Shown here: positions 1-8,685 of the stretch, in pieces
How the letters are laid out: each line of letters starts with the position of its first letter
Position numbering within the stretch: position 1 is the first letter of the stretch
Assembly (NCBI RefSeq): GCF_002866025.1
Contig: NZ_LNDE01000004.1
Location: 1 to 64,000, forward strand
Source of the DNA: Thermotoga sp. KOL6
GTDB taxonomy: Bacteria > Thermotogota > Thermotogae > Thermotogales > Thermotogaceae
Length of the DNA: 64,000 nt
Reading direction: 5' to 3'
Notes under the pieces: model-generated
Database searches by the model: none
The model's input: only the letters and a program-made list of their open reading frames with translations
What the model was told of the DNA's origin: nothing
Position numbers and translations under genes: made by a program

Positions 1-104
1 TAAGTATTTTTTGGCTAACATATGGTCTTTTTGTGCTTCCTGAGGTCTTTTTCCTTCCTTTCTGATTTTCTTATGTTAAAGAAACAAGAAATTCACCTTG
101 TAAG

Positions 105-118
105 TGATAACATTATCA
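105..118. promoter_or_regulatory. Palindrome upstream of pyrG
   Basis: TGATAA-CA-TTATCA is a perfect inverted repeat with 6-bp arms, ending just before the AGAAGGAGGG ribosome binding site of pyrG. It could be an operator or a small hairpin in the leader. The rest of positions 1-136 is T-rich and shows no gene that I can support; the end of the upstream gene must lie at or before the window edge. Confidence 0.3.
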
Positions 119-136
119 GGAGAAGGAGGGAATGGA

Positions 137-1708
137 ATGAAGAAGTACGTTATTGTGACAGGTGGCGTATTGAGCGGTATAGGGAAAGGTATATTCTCTG
201 CTTCTTTGGCAAGGTTAATGAAGGAATATGGAGTCGATGTAAACGTTTTGAAGATCGATCCATATTTGAACGTGGATGCGGGTACTATGAATCCCAATCA
301 GCACGGTGAGGTGTTCGTTACTGACGATGGTTATGAAGCAGATTTAGATCTTGGACATTACGAACGATTTTTGGGAAAAAATATGACGAGAAATAACAAC
401 ATGACTGCAGGCCAAGTCTATCTAAAGGTCATAGAAAAGGAACGGCAAGGAAAATATTTAGGCAACACTGTTCAGATCGTACCTCATCTTACTGAAGAAA
501 TAAAAGATAGGATAAGATCCATCGAAGCAGAGCTCCTTGTTGTAGAGATCGGGGGTACAGTTGGTGACATTGAAGGTGAGGTGTTTCTAGAAGCGGTAAG
601 AGAACTTCAAATCGAGGAAGGAAAGGAGAATTTTCTTTTTGCTCACGTCACCTACGTTCCTTATCTGAGAACAACGAATGAATTCAAAACGAAACCTACA
701 CAACAGTCCGTTCAGCTTCTCCGAAGAATAGGAATCACTCCCGATATGATTATCGTGAGGAGTGAATTTCCTCTCGATATTCCCAGCATGAGCAAAGTAG
801 CTCTTTTTTCGGGTGTCTCGAAGGACTTCGTTATAAATCTTCCAGACACCAAGAACGTTTACGAAGTACCAGAAATATTGAGGGATATGGGACTTCACGA
901 AAAAATCTCTTCCAAACTGAAGATTGATTTGAAAGATTCGGATTTCAATTGGTCATATCCGAAAGCTTTCAAACCTTACAGAATTGCTTTGGTGGGAAAA
1001 TATCTCGGCACCGATGATGCTTATAAGAGCATCATAGAATCTGTTTTTTTGACGGGCATAGAAAAACCAACAGTAGTGGACAGTCAAATGCTCGAGGAAA
1101 TGGACGATGAAGAAGTTGCGAAGACTCTTGATGAGTACGATGCCCTGATCATACCCGGAGGATTTGGAAGAAGAGGAATAGAAGGCAAGATAAAAGCTAT
1201 AAAATATGCTCGAGAGAGAAAAAAACCCATTCTTGGTATATGTCTTGGCATGCAGCTCATGATTATAGAATTTGCAAGAAACGTCTTGGGTTACAAAGAA
1301 GCCAACTCTACGGAATTCGATCCCAAAACGCCTTATCCTGTGGTGGACCTCATGGAAGAGCAGAAAAGGATATTAAAACTGGGTGGCACGATGAGACTTG
1401 GGGCTCAAAAGGTGAAGATCTTCCCAGGAACGAAACTTTACGAAGTGTACGGTGGGATAGATGAAGTTCATGAAAGACACAGGCACAGATACGAAGCGAA
1501 TGAGGAAGCGTTTCCAGAACTTTTCAAGAAACCCGGTGAAGAGGGTTACAAACTCGTTGTTTCTGCTAAATCCGAGTTTGTAGAGGCCGTTGAGATAGAA
1601 GATCATCCTTTCTTCGTGGGAGTCCAGTTTCATCCGGAGTACAAAAGTAAAGTAGGAGCACCTCATCCCATATTCGTATACCTGAAGAGAGTACTGGAGG
1701 GATCATAA
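137..1708 (+). CDS. pyrG: CTP synthase
   Basis: This enzyme makes CTP from UTP, ATP and glutamine, the last step of pyrimidine nucleotide synthesis, in the cytoplasm. The 523-residue protein has the two expected parts. The N-terminal synthetase domain carries the nucleotide-binding stretch GGVLSGIGKG near residues 8-17. The C-terminal class I glutamine amidotransferase domain carries GICLGMQ with the nucleophile Cys near 369 and the FHPEY His/Glu pair near 499-501. A longer reading frame begins at 104, but AGAAGGAGGG sits at the right distance before ATG 137 and the family starts with MKKYVIVTGG, so 137 is chosen. The stop overlaps the start of the next gene by one base, which suggests translational coupling. 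Confidence 0.98.
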   Translation: MKKYVIVTGGVLSGIGKGIFSASLARLMKEYGVDVNVLKIDPYLNVDAGTMNPNQHGEVFVTDDGYEADLDLGHYERFLGKNMTRNNNMTAGQVYLKVIEKERQGKYLGNTVQIVPHLTEEIKDRIRSIEAELLVVEIGGTVGDIEGEVFLEAVRELQIEEGKENFLFAHVTYVPYLRTTNEFKTKPTQQSVQLLRRIGITPDMIIVRSEFPLDIPSMSKVALFSGVSKDFVINLPDTKNVYEVPEILRDMGLHEKISSKLKIDLKDSDFNWSYPKAFKPYRIALVGKYLGTDDAYKSIIESVFLTGIEKPTVVDSQMLEEMDDEEVAKTLDEYDALIIPGGFGRRGIEGKIKAIKYARERKKPILGICLGMQLMIIEFARNVLGYKEANSTEFDPKTPYPVVDLMEEQKRILKLGGTMRLGAQKVKIFPGTKLYEVYGGIDEVHERHRHRYEANEEAFPELFKKPGEEGYKLVVSAKSEFVEAVEIEDHPFFVGVQFHPEYKSKVGAPHPIFVYLKRVLEGS

Positions 1709-2409
1709 TGATAGATATGCATCTTCATTCCACTTTTTCTTACGATGGAAAAGCAGAGATTGAAGATATCATTTCTCAAACTCAAAAACTCGGTATAAAT
1801 TACTTTTGTATCACAGATCATTATGAATACGTGGATGGGGAGCTAGTTCACAGTTTCGATGTGGAGGAGTATTTTCTCACGATGGATAAATTCAACCTCC
1901 CTCGTGGTGCGGAAATCAGCTGGGATGGAGTGGGTAACGCATTCTTTCCCGAAGGATTCGATTACTTGCTTCTAGGAATACATAAAACTAGTGAAAACTT
2001 GTCTCCCGCTGAACTTGCAAGAGATTACCTTGAGAGAACACTGTTTGTTATGGAGAGGGTGGAGTTTCATGCTCTCGCTCATCTCGATTACCCTGCGAGA
2101 TATTCAGAAGTTGACTTTGAATCAAACAGAGATTTGGTGGAAAAAGTACTGAAATTCCTTGTGAAGAACGAGAAAATACTCGAAGTAAATACAGCCGGAC
2201 TTTTCAAACACGGGAAACCGAATCCCGATTATTGGATAATAGAGATGTATTGGGATCTTGGGGGGAGACTCATCACCATTGGTTCCGATGCTCACGAAGT
2301 TCAACACATAGGTAGAGGTATCATGGAAGTGTTGACGCAGTTGAAAAGGTTCAATTTCGAGTATGTTGTTGTTGAGAAAGGAGGTCTTGTTACCACAAAA
2401 TTGAGGTGA
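1708..2409 (+). CDS. PHP-domain phosphoesterase (histidinol-phosphatase family)
   Basis: A 233-residue metal-dependent hydrolase of the PHP superfamily. Metal-ligand motifs can be seen in order: HLHSTFSYDG at the N-terminus, DHYEY near residue 37, AHLDYP near 126, and GSDAHEVQHIG near 193. The length and the HLHST start fit HisK-type histidinol phosphatases and YcdX-like phosphatases. No histidine biosynthesis gene is nearby, so the true substrate is open. The ATG overlaps the last base of pyrG, with GGAGGG six bases upstream. Confidence in the fold is high; confidence in a histidinol-phosphate substrate is low. Confidence 0.85.
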   Translation: MIDMHLHSTFSYDGKAEIEDIISQTQKLGINYFCITDHYEYVDGELVHSFDVEEYFLTMDKFNLPRGAEISWDGVGNAFFPEGFDYLLLGIHKTSENLSPAELARDYLERTLFVMERVEFHALAHLDYPARYSEVDFESNRDLVEKVLKFLVKNEKILEVNTAGLFKHGKPNPDYWIIEMYWDLGGRLITIGSDAHEVQHIGRGIMEVLTQLKRFNFEYVVVEKGGLVTTKLR

Positions 2410-2413
2410 GGTA

Positions 2414-3337
2414 ATGGCTTTTATTCTGAGTTTTCTCTTAAGTTTGTTCGGTGTTTGGTTTTTTGGCAGAATAGCTAAAAAATTCGAAATTGTAGATAAA
2501 CCCGATGGCGTTCTCAAACCACATGGGAGGGAAGTCCCTTACCTCGGTGGTTTGGGTATATTCACGGGGCTCTTACCATTTCTCTGGAAAGATTCCCCAG
2601 TCCTTTTGGCCTCTTCTCTGGCTCTGGCGATCGGGTTGCTTGACGATTTATTTTCACTCTCGCCCTTTTTCAGATTGATCGTGGAGTTTGGCATTTCCCT
2701 ACTTTTGATTTGGAGATTTGTGGGATTTTATAATGTGTGGTATTCGGCTTTTTGGATGTTACTCGTGGTTATCCTTATAAATGCTGTGAACATGATGGAT
2801 GGAATGGACGGTCTTTGTAGTAGTTTGGTTGCTATCTCGTCTTTCTTTTTCTTTTTGTTGGTACAAGGGTCTTTCTTTCAAGAGCTTTCTCTCGCACTTC
2901 TTGGAGCTTCCCTGGGATATTTGGTTTTCAACTTTCCACCTGCGAAGATTTTCATGGGAGATGCCGGAAGTTATTTGATTGCCGTCGTGCTTTCAATACT
3001 GTTCATTTCTCAAAATCGTCATCCCTCGTTCAATTCTCTTGTTTCCTTCCTTTTTCTTCTGTGGATTTTTCTTCTCGACTTTTTTGCTAGCGTTCTTCGA
3101 AGATACAAGAGTAAAAAGCCGATCTTTTTTGGCGACAAAGATCACATGTACGATAAACTCTCACGTCAATTTGGTGTGAGGAAATCGCTTTTTATCATGT
3201 CTTTGATACACTCTCTCTTTTGCGGTTTCAGTCTTGGTGCAATGAACAACACGCTGACGAGTGTTATATCGCTCTGTATCAGCGGTTTTTTTTCGTACAT
3301 TCTTGTGAAAGGCTTGAATTTGACTGGATACGATTGA
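2414..3337 (+). CDS. Polyprenyl-phosphate GlcNAc-1-phosphate transferase (MraY/WecA family)
   Basis: A membrane enzyme of 307 residues, nearly all hydrophobic helices (about ten). Family motifs are present: GLLDDLFSLSP with the catalytic Asp pair near residue 76, NAVNMMDGMDGL near 121, and FMGDAGSYL near 180. Such enzymes move a sugar-1-phosphate from a UDP-sugar to undecaprenyl phosphate and so start the synthesis of cell-surface glycans. It is shorter than typical MraY and closer to the WecA/TagO branch. It starts 4 bp after the PHP gene and is followed by an O-antigen ligase, which supports a role in envelope polysaccharide rather than peptidoglycan. The exact sugar cannot be read from the sequence. 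Confidence 0.85.
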   Translation: MAFILSFLLSLFGVWFFGRIAKKFEIVDKPDGVLKPHGREVPYLGGLGIFTGLLPFLWKDSPVLLASSLALAIGLLDDLFSLSPFFRLIVEFGISLLLIWRFVGFYNVWYSAFWMLLVVILINAVNMMDGMDGLCSSLVAISSFFFFLLVQGSFFQELSLALLGASLGYLVFNFPPAKIFMGDAGSYLIAVVLSILFISQNRHPSFNSLVSFLFLLWIFLLDFFASVLRRYKSKKPIFFGDKDHMYDKLSRQFGVRKSLFIMSLIHSLFCGFSLGAMNNTLTSVISLCISGFFSYILVKGLNLTGYD

Positions 3338-3353
3338 ACAGGAGGGAAAGGAT

Positions 3354-6300
3354 ATGGAGATAGTTTTTTACGCAATGTACTCTGTAGTGGCTCTTTTCTC
3401 CTCGAGGAAGTTAACGTACGAATTCAGTGTGCCAAAATACGCTATTATAACTGCTTTTTTGGTAATTGTATTCATCATGACGTTATGGAAGCTTTCAAAG
3501 AAAGAGAAAGTAGAAATAAAATTCACAATGGCACATTTTGCCTTCTTTACATTCTCAATTTCCGCTCTTCTCTCAACAATAAACGTGTACCGGGACAATC
3601 CTTTGTATTTCAGATACTCGATCGACATTGCCATCTATGTTCTTCTCATGGCTATAACATCACTTTTCATATCTAATTTCTTTGTTACCAAAGAGAGGAT
3701 AAAGAGATTCCTCGTTGTTAGTGTTGCGCTAGCTGGTTTCATAGCGTTTGATGCTCTTTTAAACTTCTATGGCGGTTTCGATGTTTTTCTTGGGAAGATA
3801 GGAAGTCCCTTTTCCAGAGGAACCATAAAGGGGACAATTGGAAATGTAAATTTTGTTTCGAATTTCCTATCTTTGAACCTTCCTCTCGCACTTTACCTTG
3901 TTGCGGGAGTTGACTTCAGGAAAAAAGAAGCCTCCATTGTGAAAGTCATAGCAGCTGTATCAGCTCTTTTGATGATATCAGGAATACTGATTGGTCAAAC
4001 GCGATCCCTTTACGTTGCAAACATAATATCTTTGAGTATATTTTTGATGTTTTACTTGATATTCAGGGAGAAAAAAGAACTCGTCAAAGTAAATAAAGAA
4101 GTCCTCGGAATGAGCAAAGCTCTCACCGTTTTTGTACTGATCGCTGCTTTCGTTCTGATAGTGCTCTACACCATTCCTTCTCCTTTGAACGGCTATGGAG
4201 AGGTGTCACCAACTGAAAGAATCCAAGCAGTTGCCGAGACTAGTTCTTGGCACGAAAGACTTCTCTCTTGGTTGTCTTCCATATATCAGTGGAGGGACCA
4301 CAAAATTTTTGGAACAGGAATAGGAACTTATCAGCTTCTCACTATAAGTTATATGGGAGACGTTATGGAAGATCATCCAACTCTGATCTACGGTTGGAAC
4401 AACTTCAAGAGGACGCACAACGATTATCTACAAGTCCTAGGAGAAATGGGAATAGTCGGTTTCATTGCGGTGATCTTTCTTGCGATATCTCTTGCTATTC
4501 TGTTCTTCAAAATATTGAGCAGAATCACATCGAGAGACGACCTTTTGCTGTTTTTAGCTCTCGCCAGCTCGTTTTTGACCTTTATGATGCACAGTGCTTT
4601 CAGTTTCCCTGCTCATCTTCTCCCCAACGGTTTTCTTGCCGTTTCAGTTGCTTCTATAGCTGTTGGTGGCTATTTTTATTCGGGAAGGAAATTGGTTGTG
4701 AACAGAAAACAAGCGTTTGTATTCAGTATGATTGTTCTTCTGATAAGCCTTGTTTCCGCTTACTTAAAATGGAACTACTTCATTTCCGAAGTTTATTTCA
4801 AGCAAGGAAATGCTGCTTATCTTTCTATTAGAAAAGTTGAAGAAGATCTTTCCAATCTGGATAGCTACGAACGACAGATAAAAGAATCGTTCGAGGAGTT
4901 GAATTCCCTAACGGGAAGATACAGTTATTTGAAACCGGATGAATTCAAAAAATTCGTTATGAAACAAAATCTCCCGTTGAAACCCACTGATTTGGAGATC
5001 GAAAAATTGAGGGTTGAGACCATACAAAAAGAACGTCAGAAACTTCAAAGTGCTTTACAGAGGATATCAGCTTACAGATCCCAACTTTTGTCTCAAAGAC
5101 TGGAATTGTATAAGAAGGCTAAAGAATATTTGCTCAAGTCTGTCGAAATAAACAAGACCTATGGAAGGTCATACTTCTATCTTGCTTTACTCGCAGCGAG
5201 TCAGTTCAGATTGGACGAACTGAAAAGTCACTTGAAAGAGAAGGAAGATTATTTGAAATTCTTCGATCAGAACTTTGATGAATATCAGAAGGTAATTCTT
5301 CCGGACGTTAAAAAGACGGATCTGATTTTTTTGGGAAATCTCGAGTTTTCAGACTTTGAAGTTTTAGGAACGGATGATCTCATAACTGCGCAAGTTTTTC
5401 TAGATTCCATATCGTTGTATTTGTCTTCTCTGAAATCTTTTAATGAAAGAAACACTTATAGAGGACTTGCTACAAGATACGCGGGACTCCACCAAGTCGC
5501 AAAGGTTTTGCTTTCAAAATCGCAAATTGATCTTTTGAAGAAAGCGTTCGCTGAAAGAGCTTCCGAGTATTACAATGAATTTGTGAGATACGCCAAGATA
5601 ACTGTTCATAATCTTCCTGGGGCATGGAACAGATTTCCCGATTGGAAACATTATGATCTCAGGAAAGCAGTAGCAGGTCAGGATATTTACAGATACTTTG
5701 CCACTAAAGCCGCAGAAATTCAACCCTTAACTGTTCAAAAGAACAGGGATTTCCTTTTCTATCTTGCGGAAAAGGAAATATGGGCTGTTGGGAACATGCA
5801 AAAAGTCGGTGTGTGGGGTGTACCGGATGGTGTATTGGATTTTCTCCATGCAATGCCTTTTGAGTATATGAGTTCGGGCAATCATCAGGAAGCTCTCTTC
5901 ACCTTTGAAAAAGTGCTTAATTTGTACAAAAAAAGTTATACTGAAATCAAGAACTTATTCACACGTTACGAACTTGCAGCAGATACAAGTTTTGGAAAAA
6001 CTATTGACAGATTACATCTTTATCTTGAGAGTGTGCTTGGAAGAGAAGAAGCTGATCAATTCAAAACTTTATTTGAAAATTTGCTCGAACGCTTTAAAAA
6101 TCTCAATTGGTTATCTATAAATGCTCAGGAGATGAAAAGATTCATAACTGAGAAAAATTACTCCTACAAATTGAATCCGTGGCAAGATTTGATTGTTGAA
6201 CAGTTGAGAAAATTCGAAGATTATGTGAAACAGAAAGGGATCGATATCACTAAGATTTCGGAAATTCTAAGCAAAATATTCAATAATCTTGTTGGACTCA

Positions 6301-6551
6301 AGGATGTTCTTGTTCTGGAAAGGTATGTGAGATTCTTGGACCACTATAGACTTTTGTTTAATGATGTGAGTCACTATCTACAAAGCCTCGAAAGTGCCTA
6401 CAGTACAGCAAACGATGAACAATGGAAAGTGATTTTGGAAGACTGGAGTGTGAATCTTTTGGGAGGCGAAAGATTTGAAACAAAAGAGCAGGTTATGGAG
6501 TATTTGAAACACGTTAAAGAAACTATGAAGGGTATAGAAGAGATTCTCTAA
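3354..6551 (+). CDS. O-antigen ligase/polymerase-like membrane protein with a long helical C-terminal region
   Basis: 1065 residues. The first 470 or so hold about twelve membrane helices with a large external loop; the segment GTGIGTYQLL...DHPT...KRTHNDYLQVLGEMGI near residues 320-370 is the typical Wzy_C/WaaL region with its H-N-D-Y-L motif. The remaining ~590 residues are soluble, helical and rich in Lys, Glu and Leu, and may form TPR-like or coiled-coil repeats; I cannot name a domain there. The family joins glycan chains to lipid or protein acceptors on the outside of the inner membrane. It directly follows the glycosyl-1-phosphate transferase (16 bp; AGGAGGGA before the ATG) and ends in a terminator, so the unit is pyrG through this gene. 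Confidence 0.82.
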   Translation: MEIVFYAMYSVVALFSSRKLTYEFSVPKYAIITAFLVIVFIMTLWKLSKKEKVEIKFTMAHFAFFTFSISALLSTINVYRDNPLYFRYSIDIAIYVLLMAITSLFISNFFVTKERIKRFLVVSVALAGFIAFDALLNFYGGFDVFLGKIGSPFSRGTIKGTIGNVNFVSNFLSLNLPLALYLVAGVDFRKKEASIVKVIAAVSALLMISGILIGQTRSLYVANIISLSIFLMFYLIFREKKELVKVNKEVLGMSKALTVFVLIAAFVLIVLYTIPSPLNGYGEVSPTERIQAVAETSSWHERLLSWLSSIYQWRDHKIFGTGIGTYQLLTISYMGDVMEDHPTLIYGWNNFKRTHNDYLQVLGEMGIVGFIAVIFLAISLAILFFKILSRITSRDDLLLFLALASSFLTFMMHSAFSFPAHLLPNGFLAVSVASIAVGGYFYSGRKLVVNRKQAFVFSMIVLLISLVSAYLKWNYFISEVYFKQGNAAYLSIRKVEEDLSNLDSYERQIKESFEELNSLTGRYSYLKPDEFKKFVMKQNLPLKPTDLEIEKLRVETIQKERQKLQSALQRISAYRSQLLSQRLELYKKAKEYLLKSVEINKTYGRSYFYLALLAASQFRLDELKSHLKEKEDYLKFFDQNFDEYQKVILPDVKKTDLIFLGNLEFSDFEVLGTDDLITAQVFLDSISLYLSSLKSFNERNTYRGLATRYAGLHQVAKVLLSKSQIDLLKKAFAERASEYYNEFVRYAKITVHNLPGAWNRFPDWKHYDLRKAVAGQDIYRYFATKAAEIQPLTVQKNRDFLFYLAEKEIWAVGNMQKVGVWGVPDGVLDFLHAMPFEYMSSGNHQEALFTFEKVLNLYKKSYTEIKNLFTRYELAADTSFGKTIDRLHLYLESVLGREEADQFKTLFENLLERFKNLNWLSINAQEMKRFITEKNYSYKLNPWQDLIVEQLRKFEDYVKQKGIDITKISEILSKIFNNLVGLKDVLVLERYVRFLDHYRLLFNDVSHYLQSLESAYSTANDEQWKVILEDWSVNLLGGERFETKEQVMEYLKHVKETMKGIEEIL

Positions 6552-6576
6552 AAGGTCAAATCATTGATTAGAAACG

Positions 6577-6603
6577 AAAGGGAGGTTTCTCCTCCCTTTT
6601 TTT
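6577..6603 (+). terminator. Rho-independent terminator
   Basis: AAAGGGAGG - TTTCT - CCTCCCTTT followed by a T run, 25 bases after the stop of the O-antigen ligase gene. It closes the pyrG-led transcription unit. Confidence 0.92.
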
Positions 6604-6650
6604 ACAATGATTATTGAGATAAATTCTTGATTGTAACATTTTCGTAATTA

Positions 6651-6680
6651 AACAGAAGAAATAATTTCCTATAATTTCCT
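6651..6680 (+). promoter_or_regulatory. Candidate promoter of the peroxiredoxin gene
   Basis: A consensus -10 box TATAAT lies at 6670-6675, about 60 bases before the peroxiredoxin start. The -35 region (around ATTAAA/TTAAAC at 6647-6653) is weak. The box lies inside a direct repeat in which the ten bases ATAATTTCCT occur twice, at 6661-6670 and 6671-6680. Confidence 0.5.
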
Positions 6681-6737
6681 ATGAAGGTTACAAATTCAAA
6701 TGTTTTTGAAAAATAAAATTGTAGGGAGGTGTTATGT

Positions 6738-7385
6738 ATGGAAGGGAAAATTCCATTGATTGGAGAGGAGTTTCCAAGAGTTGAAGTGAGAACAACTCAC
6801 GGGAAGAAGGTCTTACCAGATGATTACAGAGGAAAGTGGTTCGTATTGTTCAGTCATCCAGCTGATTTTACGCCCGTTTGTACAACCGAGTTCTTTGCTT
6901 TTCAGAAAAGGTACGATGAATTTAGGAAGCTAAACACAGAACTAATAGGATTGAGTATCGATCAGGTCTTTTCACACATCAAATGGGTCGAATGGATTAA
7001 GGAGAAGTTAGGAGTCGATATAGAATTTCCAATCATAGCCGATGACCTCGGTGAACTTTCGAAAAAATTGGGGCTCATTCATCCCAAAATAGGAACTAAC
7101 ACTGTAAGAGCAGTTTTTATAGTAGATCCCAATGGTATCGTGAGAGCTATAATTTACTATCCGCCAGAGGTGGGGAGAAACATCGATGAAATTCTGAGAG
7201 CTGTAAAGGCACTTCAGGTTTCTGATGAAAAGAAAGTAGCGTTACCAGCCAACTGGCCCGAAAATGAAATAGTCAAAGATTCTGTTATACTTCCACCACC
7301 AGCAAGTATCGAAAAAGCAAAGGAGAGACTCGAATCCAAGGATCATGAATGTCTCGATTGGTGGTTCTGTTACAAGAAAGTGTAA
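6738..7385 (+). CDS. Peroxiredoxin, Prx6-type (alkyl hydroperoxide reductase)
   Basis: A thiol peroxidase of 215 residues that reduces hydrogen peroxide and organic peroxides in this anaerobe. The active-site stretch [10 protein letters not shown] carries the peroxidatic Cys near residue 46. The C-terminal extension has a second Cys pair, ECLDWWFC near 205-211, as in archaeal Prx6-type enzymes such as Aeropyrum thioredoxin peroxidase, where those cysteines act in resolution. The frame could begin at GTG 6729 but AGGGAGGTG sits six bases before ATG 6738. It is a single-gene unit with its own candidate promoter and terminator. From memory its T. maritima counterpart is TM0807. Confidence 0.95.
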   Translation: MEGKIPLIGEEFPRVEVRTTHGKKVLPDDYRGKWFVLFSHPADFTPVCTTEFFAFQKRYDEFRKLNTELIGLSIDQVFSHIKWVEWIKEKLGVDIEFPIIADDLGELSKKLGLIHPKIGTNTVRAVFIVDPNGIVRAIIYYPPEVGRNIDEILRAVKALQVSDEKKVALPANWPENEIVKDSVILPPPASIEKAKERLESKDHECLDWWFCYKKV

Positions 7386-7411
7386 CCAGATACAAAAGTG
7401 AGAACAATATG

Positions 7412-7440
7412 AATGGCCCCATCGGGGCCATTTTTTCTTT
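7412..7440 (+). terminator. Rho-independent terminator after peroxiredoxin
   Basis: AATGGCCCC - ATC - GGGGCCATT followed by TTTTTCTTTTT, 26 bases downstream of the stop codon. Strong GC stem and U tract. Confidence 0.95.
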
Positions 7441-7465
7441 TTGATGACTAAGTTTCGTTAAACGA

Positions 7466-7603
7466 TTAATCAACCAATAGTAAAGGTAGTTCTTCTGTTA
7501 GATAAAATTGTTCAGCAAGAAATTTTGCGATTTTGTGTTTTATTTCGCTATATTCGCTCATAAAATCATATAGACTCTTGTATTCAATTTTTATGAACTT
7601 TGA
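7466..7603 (-). pseudogene. 3' fragment of an unknown gene
   Basis: Read on the reverse strand, 46 codons run without a stop from 7603 down to a TAA at 7466-7468. The translation looks like real protein: it contains KIEYKSLYDFMSEYSEI and ends with FYLTEELPLLLVD. An in-frame TAG precedes it, and the promoter of the next operon overlaps its 5' end. An internal ATG would give only about 31 residues with no good ribosome binding site. I read it as the C-terminal remnant of a lost gene that faced the peroxiredoxin gene. I do not recognise the family. A short intact protein is a less likely alternative. Confidence 0.45.
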
Positions 7604-7628
7604 CTAAAAATTCATATCTAGATATAGT
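7600..7628 (+). promoter_or_regulatory. Promoter of the lacI-led sugar operon
   Basis: TTGACT at 7600-7605 and TATAGT at 7623-7628 are spaced by exactly 17 bases, a near-consensus sigma-70 type promoter. Transcription should begin near 7635, about 50 bases before the LacI start. Confidence 0.8.
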
Positions 7629-7652
7629 TTCACATGAGGTACTTTAAATTTA

Positions 7653-7668
7653 GATAAATCGGTTTACC
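7653..7668. promoter_or_regulatory. Predicted LacI-family operator
   Basis: GATAAATCGGTTTACC reads as the palindrome GnTAAAnCGnTTTAnC. A central CG flanked by A-rich and T-rich halves is the usual layout of LacI-family sites. It lies about 20 bases after the predicted transcription start and just before the ribosome binding site of the lacI gene, so binding would block the operon. Confidence 0.6.
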
Positions 7669-7686
7669 ACTGTGGGGGAATGATGA

Positions 7687-8685
7687 ATGGCAACTTTGAA
7701 GGATATCGCGAAACTGGCAAATGTTTCAGTAGCAACAGTTTCGAATGTTCTAAATGGGAAAGGTAGAGTCAGCGAGGCAAAAAGAAAAGAAATTTTGGAA
7801 ATAGCGAAAAAGTTGAATTACACACCTAATTTTCACGCGCGTGCAATGGCTTTGAAGAAACGGTTAATAACTATAGGGTTGATAGTTCCCGATATAACAA
7901 ATCCTTTTTTTGCAAAACTCACTCGTGGTGTTGAGAAAGTGTGCGGAGAAGATGTCTTCGTTATTTTGATAGACTCCTTCAGAGACTTATCTAGAGAAGA
8001 AAAATTGATCAGAAAAGCCCGATTTCTAGGTGTTGATGGGTTGATCATAGGAAATTCGCGTGTAGACGATGATCTGGTGAGAGAGGTGTCAACTTATCTT
8101 CCTGTAGTCGTTTTTGATAAAGAGTACGAATATGAGAACGTTATATCGATTGTTTTGGATAACTATTATGGAGCGTATCTTGCAACGAAACATCTTCTTG
8201 AAAATGGTTGCAATAATGTAATACATCTTGGTGGTACTCCTGAGCTTTATGTCTCCATCGAAAGAAAAAAAGGATACAGTGCTGCTATGATTGAGAAGAA
8301 TTTGAAACCCATGGTTTTCGAAACAGGTTACAACGAAGATCAAGGTTATGAAATGATGAAAAGAATTCTCGCTTCGAAGATCAAGGTGGATGGTGTTTTC
8401 TGTATGAACGATTTAGTTGCCCTGGGTGCATTGAAAGCTATACGAGAGGAAAGGTTGATGATACCACAGGATATACAAATAGTTGGTTTTGATGATGACA
8501 AAGAACTTTGTGAGGTTGTTTCACCCTCGCTCTCTTCTATTCATCAACCTGTGGAAGAAATGGGTGAAACTGCAGCGAGATTGTTGATCGAATTGATACA
8601 AGGCAAGGTCAAGATAAGACGTTATGTGTTCTCGCCTCATTTAGTGATTCGTGAATCTAGTTCAAGGAGGTTAACACGAAAATGA
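7687..8685 (+). CDS. LacI-family transcriptional regulator
   Basis: 332 residues. The N-terminal helix-turn-helix and hinge (MATLKDIAKLANVSVATV, then NVLNGKGRVS) are followed by a periplasmic-binding-protein-like effector domain beginning near residue 60 (ITIGLIVPDITNPFFAKL). Such proteins repress sugar operons until a sugar or sugar phosphate binds. It is the first gene of the operon and its stop overlaps the next start by four bases, so it is probably autoregulated through the palindrome at 7653-7668. The inducer is unknown and should be related to the substrate of the downstream RbsABC-type transporter. Confidence 0.93.
   Translation: MATLKDIAKLANVSVATVSNVLNGKGRVSEAKRKEILEIAKKLNYTPNFHARAMALKKRLITIGLIVPDITNPFFAKLTRGVEKVCGEDVFVILIDSFRDLSREEKLIRKARFLGVDGLIIGNSRVDDDLVREVSTYLPVVVFDKEYEYENVISIVLDNYYGAYLATKHLLENGCNNVIHLGGTPELYVSIERKKGYSAAMIEKNLKPMVFETGYNEDQGYEMMKRILASKIKVDGVFCMNDLVALGALKAIREERLMIPQDIQIVGFDDDKELCEVVSPSLSSIHQPVEEMGETAARLLIELIQGKVKIRRYVFSPHLVIRESSSRRLTRK

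Larger units (their letters stand above)
7386..7686. other. Intergenic region at the left edge of the sugar island
   Basis: This 301-base gap holds the peroxiredoxin terminator, a decayed reverse-strand coding fragment, the promoter of the following lacI operon and its predicted operator (each listed separately). An inverted repeat TCGTT-A-AACGA at 7455-7465 and a 12-bp palindrome ATATCTAGATAT at 7614-7625, which overlaps the -10 box, are also present; their roles are unknown. Confidence 0.6.

Noticed and set aside
22..309. Forward 95-codon frame over the pyrG start
   Set aside because: It overlaps the well-supported pyrG gene in another frame and has no family resemblance or ribosome binding site.
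4247..4831. Forward 194-codon frame inside the O-antigen ligase gene
   Set aside because: Same-strand out-of-frame shadow with no recognisable motif.
6661..6680. Direct repeat of ten bases as part of a repeat array or CRISPR
   Set aside because: Only two adjacent copies and no spacers; it simply contains a -10 box.
7455..7465. Inverted repeat TCGTT-A-AACGA as the lacI operator
   Set aside because: It lies upstream of the -35 box by about 135 bases and lacks the centre-CG form; the palindrome at 7653-7668 is a better candidate.
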